A stretch of DNA of 64,000 bases from Cliona cf. orientalis (lineage: Eukaryota; Porifera; Demospongiae; Clionaida; Clionaidae): assembly GCA_963930775.1 (NCBI GenBank), contig OZ005703.1:124001-188000 (forward strand), read 5' to 3'. This document shows positions 56,776-64,000 of the stretch, piece by piece. How positions within the stretch are numbered: the stretch's first letter is position 1; each line of letters starts with the position of its first letter. A program made the translations under genes and the position numbers. A model generated the notes under the pieces. It did not search any database. It saw only the letters and a program-made list of their open reading frames with translations, and was not told the origin of the DNA.

Positions 56776-59576
56776 ATGGCCACTCGATGTAACAGTATCT
56801 TTCTAATGTTTCTTATGTGGTGCATCGCAGCGCCAAAATTGACGCATCAGCTGAAAAGCCTAGTCAAGGTTCCGAGTGATGTCCGCGTACCAGGATGCTA
56901 CTTCGTCCAGGTCCGCCAGTCCGCCTCAGTGGCGGAAATGCAGTCTCTGGTGGACGAGATACGGGCTCTCGACGCCAACGCATCGATGCCCGAGTTTGAG
57001 GCCAAAGGTCTGTTCACCCTCACCAAACTCAGCTACGGATTCTCTGCGAAACTTTCCAACGAAGCTCTTCAATATGTAAGTTATTACGTTACAATAATTT
57101 GTCATGCATCCATGCATATCCTCATAAGCTAATTATTTGTCATGACAACACTTGTACTGAGCTGCATGGACTGCTCTTTATTGTTTAGCTGCACCGTGTA
57201 GCACAAATTAATCATCATACTGAGGACTGTGGTATATGGGGGGAAAATGTCTGTTGAGCCATAGCAGCAAATTAGCAATGATTCTCCAATTTTGCTCGAG
57301 TGTCAATTCATTAGTGTTCAAAATTGTCCACTATGTCCTCAGCTTCAGCGTTTTATTTGCACAATATGTTGCTACAGTTCTCCAACGCTTGTACTTGTAC
57401 GGTGTTATTAGTAGCAAGGAGGTTTTTCCCACCAAAGTGAATGATTACAGCATTGACAAGCTATGTGAAGTATGCCTGCTTTCAATCTTTGATGTCTTGA
57501 AACATGACCGGTAAATCACGAACCCATGCAGCATTCCAATTGAGTTCAGCCAGCATCGAGTAATGAGATTTTGGCTGGAAAGAGAGTGCCTTTGAATCAA
57601 GTCAAGTGTAGTGCAATAATTTGCAGGAATGTTTTCCTCAGTCTGAAGATTCCAACCTAGTGCTTTGTCTATAGGAGATATTGCACTTTAGGTGATAATA
57701 ATATTATTTGTCTTACGATGCCTCGAGCCTTCATTATGCCTGCATGCTTCCAATATTCTATACTTTTGTGTGCAGGAGTGATCATGAAATTACACTAAGA
57801 GTCTATAGCCTGCCTGTATCAATGGGCACCTTGTTAGCAAGAATGTGCATGTACACAAAAATAATTATTAATAATTCTGGCGTAATTTTGTTGTCCTGTA
57901 CACTGTCTCAGTTGAGGTGCAAAGTCCTGAGGACAACACCTGTCTCATGCCTAGCCTGCCGCAGGGATTCACGGTGTTTTGCCGCACTATTCAGCGCCCC
58001 AGCGCTTGTATAAACAGCTGTCTGTGAGGGCAATCTTCCACTGGTCTGGTGCTGCCCAGTGGCCCTGAGGCTGTGTGGTTGTGTTCTCCTTGCTCTACTA
58101 ACTAGATTTGTGGGAAGTAATGAGTAGGTGTGCAGAGTAAGTTTGTTGCAGGCACTTGCCTGCATAAAACTTTCACTTCCATCATCATAATGATCATGAA
58201 CTTCGATAATGATGATCTTTAGGCCAATCAAACTACATTATTAGTTTCTCGTCCACCCGTTTTTATATTTCTATGCGGGCGGGCGATCATACATCATTGT
58301 TCAATATTATGGCATTTTGAGGGTGTGGTTTCCTGGAACCGCCCAAATAATTAGCAAAAAAGAGGTGTGGCTGGCGTTTCAAGGCAATAATGAAGGCAGA
58401 AGCGGTAGGTTGAAACAGACGCGGGCGGTGACGAGAAACTAACAATCAAGTTTGTGTGGCCTTATCGGTTTTTTCATTACCGGCTATTCTTTGAAATGTA
58501 TCACTTTTTAATAATAATAATATTTCTCCATGATGCACACACAATAGGTCCGAGCTGCTGAAATTGTCAGTTATGTAGTGGAGGACGAGGTTTTTGAGGT
58601 CGGACAAGAGGAAGGAGGAGCATCCTCTAATTCCCCACCAATCTCTTGGGGACTAGATTTAATCGATGGAAAGAGTGATGGAGAGTACCAGCGCCCCTGT
58701 AATCTCACTGGTAATGGAGTTGATGTCTATATCGTTGATTCTGGAATTCGATACTCTCATAATTCATTTGGAGATCGAGCGGTCTACCCCGGCTGTGATA
58801 TACTGGATGAAATGAACGGTGAATCGAGAAGAGGTGCAGACTGCAATGGTGGCCACGGTACACCAGTTGCGGGCATAGTGGGTGGAACTAGGCACGGCGT
58901 AGCACCAGGGGCCACGTTATTTCCAATCCGTGTGCTGAATTGTGGCAGGAATGGTACACTAACGAACATCGTGCGAGGGCTGGAGTGTATGATGGAGCAT
59001 CACGCTGGAAGAAATGGCCGACCAGCTGTCGTGAATTTATCTCTGTTTGGAAGAAAATCGAAGCTTATGAAGCGAGTGGTGGATAAGATCATTGAAGGTG
59101 GGGTGACAGTGGTAGCACTCAGTGGCAACATCGAACCACAGCAGAATAAGGCAGCATGGCTTACGAGAGAAGCATGCAGAGTCTCACCAGGATCCATCCA
59201 CGGAGTAATCACCGTGGCAGCCAGTAAGATGTACGACTTTTCCAGCCACGCCTACGAGTACACCAAGGTCGGGACGTGCGTGGATTTGTTTGCTCCTGGG
59301 CATGAAGTATTAACAGCTTTCAGTGTGCCATTGTGCAATAACTGTGAAGTCGCTCTATCAGGGAGCTCCTTCGCTGCACCACATGTGACTGGAGCCATTG
59401 CTCTCCTGCTAGAGAAATGCCCTAAGTTGCCGCCTTGGAGAATAAAGCATCTTCTCCTCACTAAAATGGCTGTAGCAAATTATCTGAACATGAATACAAT
59501 ACGAAGACGGTATCGGAGTGTGACTCCTAATTTATTCCTCCAGCTCAATTCAAGAATGTGTGATATTCAATGTTAA
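56776..59576 (+). CDS. Secreted subtilisin-like serine protease (proteinase K/PCSK9-like), 442 aa, 2 exons
   Basis: S8 family endopeptidase. Exons 56776-57075 and 58548-59576 (phase 0). The signal peptide starts MATRCNSIFLMFLMWC; an upstream in-frame Met at 56650 would place residues before it, so 56776 is preferred. An inhibitor_I9-type propeptide follows (GCYFVQVRQSASVAEMQSLVDEI, then GFSAKLSNEALQYVRAAEIVSYVVEDE). The triad is complete: Asp in VYIVDSGI, His in NGGHGTPVAG, Ser in LSGSSFAAPHV. The oxyanion Asn is in VALSGN. Odd cysteines and the order resemble proteinase K and PCSK9 rather than kexins, and there is no P-domain. Clipping after the propeptide would release the enzyme outside the cell. 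A TATA box lies upstream. Confidence 0.9.
57076..58547 (+). other. Intron 1 of subtilase gene
   Basis: 1.47 kb with only short chance frames. It has a GTAAGT donor and an AATAG acceptor preceded by an AC-rich rather than CT-rich stretch. Confidence 0.5.
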
Positions 59577-60240
59577 CTCTAGGTATCCAATAAATCATGT
59601 CATTGAATACTACCCACTTTCTTATCACTTGATATATTGTGCATATTTGTCACTTAATAATTATTATTGTTTTCCTATCTTGCATTGCACCAGTGATTCG
59701 TATCATTTATTGTCTCACTATAAACTTGGCCCAATACCCAGAAGAAAGAAGTAAGATGTATATACATGTAGGTTTATGCATGAGACAGTGTATGGGGAAA
59801 TGGTCGTCAGCCACAATTATTTGAGGTGTGTGACGATCCTTACCTCCCCGTAGGCGTGGGGTCTTGCAAGCCACACCCCTCAGATATACTAGATTGAGGG
59901 GGTGTGGGGTGTGGCTTGCGAGATGATAGCTCTTGGGAGATCCCCCGGGGAACCCCCATGCACATGTTCTGGCTATAAAACGCGCAAGGTTCTGAGGTGA
60001 TCATCGATCGTCGGCGGATAAGAGCCGCTTGCAAATGTTCTAAGATCAATTGAGGCTACGAACGCAACTTCTTCAAACGGCTGGACCGTTTGTTATAATT
60101 ATTACGGGCTGGTCCCGAATCGACGATAGTCGGACTACACCTCAATTCTACTAGAGGGGATAACCACTATAAATTATTCATATCAACCGGACTCACTCTG
60201 ACTCGGAGCTATAATAGTTCTGATTACCAAGATTCCTGAC
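59577..60240. promoter_or_regulatory. Spacer with hairpin and TATA box before the adaptor gene
   Basis: An inverted repeat at about 59868-59923 pairs CTTGCAAGCCACACC with GGTGTGGCTTGCGAG around an AT-rich loop. TATAAAA at 59974-59980 (GGCTATAAAACGCGC) lies about 260 bp before the start codon at 60241. A second short inverted repeat, AAACGGCTGGACCGTTT, lies near 60076. Confidence 0.5.
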
Positions 60241-62665
60241 ATGGATTGTTCAAGGTGAGTTCCAGTTGATACACTCGTCCAATCGGATTGACTGAACATC
60301 ATTGATTTCAGCCCCTCCAAGTGCACTGAGCCAAGCTGTTGTACTATACTTCACAATGGTGCAAGCCATGAGGTATTAAACAAGTCCCCAAATGCGTTGT
60401 TATAGTAATACTATTTAATACAGAGCACTCTCTTTGCTACAGGCCTATCCCCAATCCAACAGTCAACCAGCCACACGTGTGAAGTGCCCCATGGAAAACT
60501 GCAAGTGGATTGGAGAAATAACTTCATATGAGGTAGCTAAATCCGAGCCATAGTTATATTACTATATTACTCGATCGAGTCTATAGCTAGCATGGTGCTC
60601 ACAGGAAGAGGGTTGACTACACCTACCGTAGAAACTGGTTGTTAAGCGCATACTTTTTACGCAGTGTCTAGAGTGCCGGCAAATTTATGTACAAATTTAT
60701 ATTGCCATATGCAGGAGGGGGCGGGGACTAGGGCTACGTAAGAGTACAGTATTTTATATGGACTTACCGGCACTATAACGCTTAAATTGCGGTGCCGGCA
60801 CCGGCACTGTAGACACAGCCTACTTTTTATTAAGCTCATAGTTTTGTGCGAGCTTTACCGCTCTTTGTTAGGCGCACATGCCCAGCAAGCCACCTGAATG
60901 ACAACGAGCGATCAGTTACATGAGCCCAGAAAGAAGGCTCAGTGCCTCCAAGCTGCTCTCCTGTCTTTCAGTATAAATATTCCCATTTTTCAGTATTTTG
61001 CATACATTTTCAGTATTTTTTAGTATTTACAAAGAGCTTCATATATGATGTATGTACTAAATTCTCCCAGTTTTCAGTATTTTTGAAATTTATCAGTATT
61101 TATAGTCAGAATTCAGTAAAATTACTGATAAATCCATATACTTCTAGGCACTGAAGGCTAGAAGTAGGCTGGAGAAGAAAACATCGAGAATTACGCTCTT
61201 TGGTCGCTTCTTGGCCATTGGTGTAGGCCTTTCTACCCTCGACACGTTCTTTATGCACGCCCCACCTACCGTGTTTAGCACTTTTAATTAAGTGCATGTT
61301 TCCTGTTAAGTGCATACTTTTTGTTAAGTGCATATTTTCTTGCTGCCGCGTGTTATAAGCGCATGCGCTTAACAACCAGTTTCTACGGTAATCATGGAAC
61401 TTGAAGTCAATGTGAAACCCCATATTTAGATGGGTGTGGTAGATAACATCATTAATTTTATATAGAATATCTAGACAAAAACATTTTTCTGATGACAGGA
61501 ACATCGCTTGAAGAAACACCCACCTTTCATAGCAGAGGTAATTTTATTTTACTGATGCTGAGTAGCTTCAAAATTTATTATCAATGCAGCCTATTCCATT
61601 GAGTGACGCTACCCACATCGTGGTGCCAAAAGAAGACCATGAAGAGCTTCAAGATGAGCTAGGGAAACTGACTCACTATTTGGATCAATTCAGAAAGCTA
61701 GAATCTGAAAAAGAACAGGAATGGAGAGAAAAACAAAAAGAATGGAGAGAAAAGGAAAAAGAATGGAGAGAAAAGGAAAAGGAGTGGAGAGAAGTGAAGG
61801 AAGTACGTGAAAGGCATGAAGGTGACTTGATGAACTGCTGCAAAAGAATCAGTTCACAGACTTCGATAAATGTGAATCCTGTGATTCAGAGAGGTGTTGT
61901 GGCCAACCAGCAAACAGAAGCAAATTCAACCGCCAGTCTAGGTCGAGCACAGCAGCCGCCTCAGCAAGAGCGATCCCGAACACTGGATGCTGAAGGATCT
62001 GACTTCCAACAATTCATCAGTGTGTTTGAACAAGTAGGTGTTTCATTATTGCATAGCTATGTACTAATATTGAGTGTCACCTTTATTTTTAGGAAGGCGA
62101 TGACCATCACGGAGAGAACTACGAACAACCTCAATTAGAGCAGCAGAATCAGACTAGGGAAGCTCTTGTGGTTGCACCCATCAACATTCCTGCTGAAAGT
62201 GAATTGCCTCCTCCTTTGCCCCCCAAGCCAAAGCGATCCACACAAAATGACTCTTCTAGTGCTGATCTGATACCTCCCAAACTTCCACCAAAACCAAACT
62301 CCAATGGAGGGCCACCCAGAAGTCAAGAAACTTCGAGAAATGCTCAACAAAATGACACCATTCCTCCTCCAAGACCACCCAAGCCTATTCAGGCCAAGGC
62401 AGCTGTGCCACAGCAACAGAGAAGAAGAAGGAAGTCCCCTCCAACACCACCACAAGACAGTCACTATGAAAATGTCTCCCTCCTTTCTTCACCAAGTGCA
62501 ATGGATGAAAATTCTATGGATTCAGGAAATTGTGGAGTTCGTATCGGATGTCCTACAGACTGTCACTGTATTTGTGACTGCTGTATCAAACGGAGGGACA
62601 GCAATGAACAATTGCAGAAAAGCTGTGATAGATTCAATAGCAACACCAAGCAAAAAGTTCAATGA
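60241..62665 (+). CDS. Adaptor-like protein: TRAF-type zinc finger, coiled coil, proline-rich SH3 motifs, Cys-rich tail; 406 aa, 6 exons
   Basis: No full-length family is recognised. Exons: 60241-60254, 60312-60372, 60443-60532, 61499-61537, 61590-62033, 62093-62665. Residues 40-65 (VKCPMENCKWIGEITSYEEHRLKKH) look like a single TRAF/SIAH-type C2H2 finger, split by an intron just after TSYE. Residues about 80-150 form a coiled coil with four to five copies of EWREKEK. After a Gln/Ser-rich linker come three class I/II-like SH3 ligands (PPPLPPKPKR, IPPKLPPKPN, PPPRPPKPIQ), a possible phosphotyrosine site (HYENVSLL) and a tail with eight cysteines (CGVRIGCPTDCHCICDCC). This order suggests a signalling scaffold. 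The Cys tail may bind metal or be palmitoylated. Intron 3 hosts a transposon. Confidence 0.78.
60624..61390. mobile_element. 767-bp inverted-repeat DNA element in intron 3 of the adaptor gene
   Basis: The ends are perfect inverted repeats: CCGTAGAAACTGGTTGTTAA at the left and its complement TTAACAACCAGTTTCTACGG at the right, extending into GCGCAT. Both are flanked by TA, a likely target duplication. There is no intact transposase frame. Internal TTTTCAGTATTT repeats and a nested element are present. Confidence 0.85.
60664..60816. mobile_element. Nested 153-bp inverted-repeat element
   Basis: It starts GTGTCTAGAGTGCCGGCA and ends GTGCCGGCACTG-like sequence then TAGACAC, forming imperfect terminal inverted repeats inside the 767-bp element. 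Confidence 0.65.
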
Positions 62666-64000
62666 TATCATTCAGAGTAAGGTCATGCCCAATAAAAAAT
62701 TTGTTTTCACACCTTTCATAATCTTAAACAGCTTTTGACTTTCATATCCTTTTAAAAAATAATAGGATCTAGGGAAGGAAAATTGATTTTTATGATTGTT
62801 AATTCCAAGCATATCCTATATTTTTTTGCTTGAAATGACTACCAAACTTTCAGTGTCTACTGTCTTGTGTATTATAGATTTCTTATTATTTAAATTTGTC
62901 AGCACATTCTACACACCATTGCCAAAATACCTGCACAATACTAAGGGCTTATGCCAAGACTATAAAAGGGGTTGGTTCACATCATGACCTTTTGTCACAT
63001 GCATACATGCTGATTCAAGGTTAGCCTAAATGGATAGCAGGCTACATGTAGTAGCAAATTGTACTAGAGCATTAAAGGGAAAAAGGACAATAACTGCCAT
63101 ACTGTGGTGTTTATATACCTAGCGAAATTCAATTAGACAGTACATGGTTTGTAACTAATTATAGTAACAGCTGCTGTCTATGCATATGGTTTGTATTATT
63201 TTTAGAATAATTTTGCCAGGTGCCTAGTTATATACAGCTCCTTCACATGTATAGGATCAAATCAAATATTCCAAATGGAGATGTCCTAGTCAAGATACAT
63301 TATAATAACATTATTATTATATACCAGATTGAGTGTGTAGTTGTTATCAAGTAGAATGCATCAAGGAACTTATTAGGAATATTAATGGCATGTCAGAATT
63401 ATTATTAGATGCTGCCAGTGCCATCAAGTGCTAAAGTTATCACTTATAGGTCTTGTGGGTATATTATACATGCCGTAGTACTGTACTGGGTACGAGGCTA
63501 TATCAGTGTGTATACTAAAAGTTATTATTATTATTGCTGATAGAAGATATTCATAACCTATCCATCCATGCATGACCTATACTATCCAAGGCGATAATAC
63601 TGGGACCATGCTCATACATGCATACTTGCAATGTAGTACTGTCATGTAAGTGCAATGACACAGCATGCACCTGGAAGGAAGTTACTCAAACCACAAATAG
63701 AGTTAGTTAGTTCCAATTAGCATAGTATGATGCAATAGCAGTATGGATATGACTATACACAGTATAATAATATAATAATATACAAATGCCATGATCTCAT
63801 GGGATTGGGTGGGTACATCAGATCAATAAAATTAATAATACACACAATAATAAAATGTGGAATGCCACAAAATTATTTTTCAGTTGGAACAACCAACTAG
63901 ATAGATGCCACACAAATGCAAACATGATCGACATGTATAATCAGTTAAGTCATGCACGCTTTGGCCTGATCAGCCTCTGTGCATTACTTCCTAATGTTTT
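62666..64000. other. Terminal spacer, no gene seen
   Basis: AT-rich sequence after the adaptor gene stop, with short ATT runs near 63310, 63530 and 63770. No ORF above 65 codons, RNA gene or repeat family from elsewhere in the window was recognised. Confidence 0.5.

Overview
The window is nuclear DNA from an animal. Its genes are dense, split by many short GT-AG introns, and lie on both strands. They include orthologues of animal genes: Vasa, HDAC3, DMAP1, MKNK, SETD9, EFCAB14-like and TMEM104-like. Retention of a threonine ammonia-lyase, the compact spacing and a cluster of intronless glycosidases suggest an early-branching marine invertebrate, most likely a sponge. That placement is inference, not proof. 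Exon models were built by hand from splice signals, reading phase and remembered family sequence. The models marked high confidence keep one open frame across every junction.

Layout. 0-4.2 kb: Vasa (+). 4.6-8.2 kb: threonine ammonia-lyase (-). 8.3-11.2 kb: DMAP1 (-), head-to-head with HDAC3 (+, 11.6-14.3 kb). 14.3-17.2 kb: repeats only. 17.2-20.5 kb: MNK-type kinase (-), head-to-head with a DEP-PH-GPX4 fusion (+, 20.8-26.6 kb). 27.1-28.3 kb: intronless membrane protein of unknown function (-). 28.4-30.5 kb: TMEM104-like transporter (-). 30.9-31.8 kb: small secreted protein (-). 32.8-36.4 kb: EFCAB14-like protein (-). 36.8-45.9 kb: three intronless secreted GH2 glycosidases (-,+,-). 46.1-49.8 kb: RWD-PARP fusion (+). 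49.9-56.5 kb: SETD9 (-). 56.8-59.6 kb: secreted subtilase (+). 60.2-62.7 kb: zinc-finger, coiled-coil and proline-rich adaptor (+). 62.7-64 kb: no gene seen.

The most notable locus is the gene at 20.8-26.6 kb. One reading frame joins a DEP domain, a PH domain and a phospholipid-hydroperoxide glutathione peroxidase. The peroxidase has an in-frame TGA exactly at the selenocysteine position, and the 3' flank folds by eye into a type II SECIS. A single exon carries both the end of the PH domain and the start of the peroxidase, so the fusion is not a mis-join of neighbouring genes. It suggests a lipid-peroxide-reducing selenoenzyme addressed to membranes by its own DEP and PH modules.

Second in interest are the GH2 triplet, with an inserted Cys-rich module, signs of gene conversion and a 106-bp shared promoter, and the RWD-PARP fusion. 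Several repeat families (a 55-bp-unit minisatellite at three loci, a palindromic MITE in four copies, and a 767-bp inverted-repeat element) sit mostly in introns.
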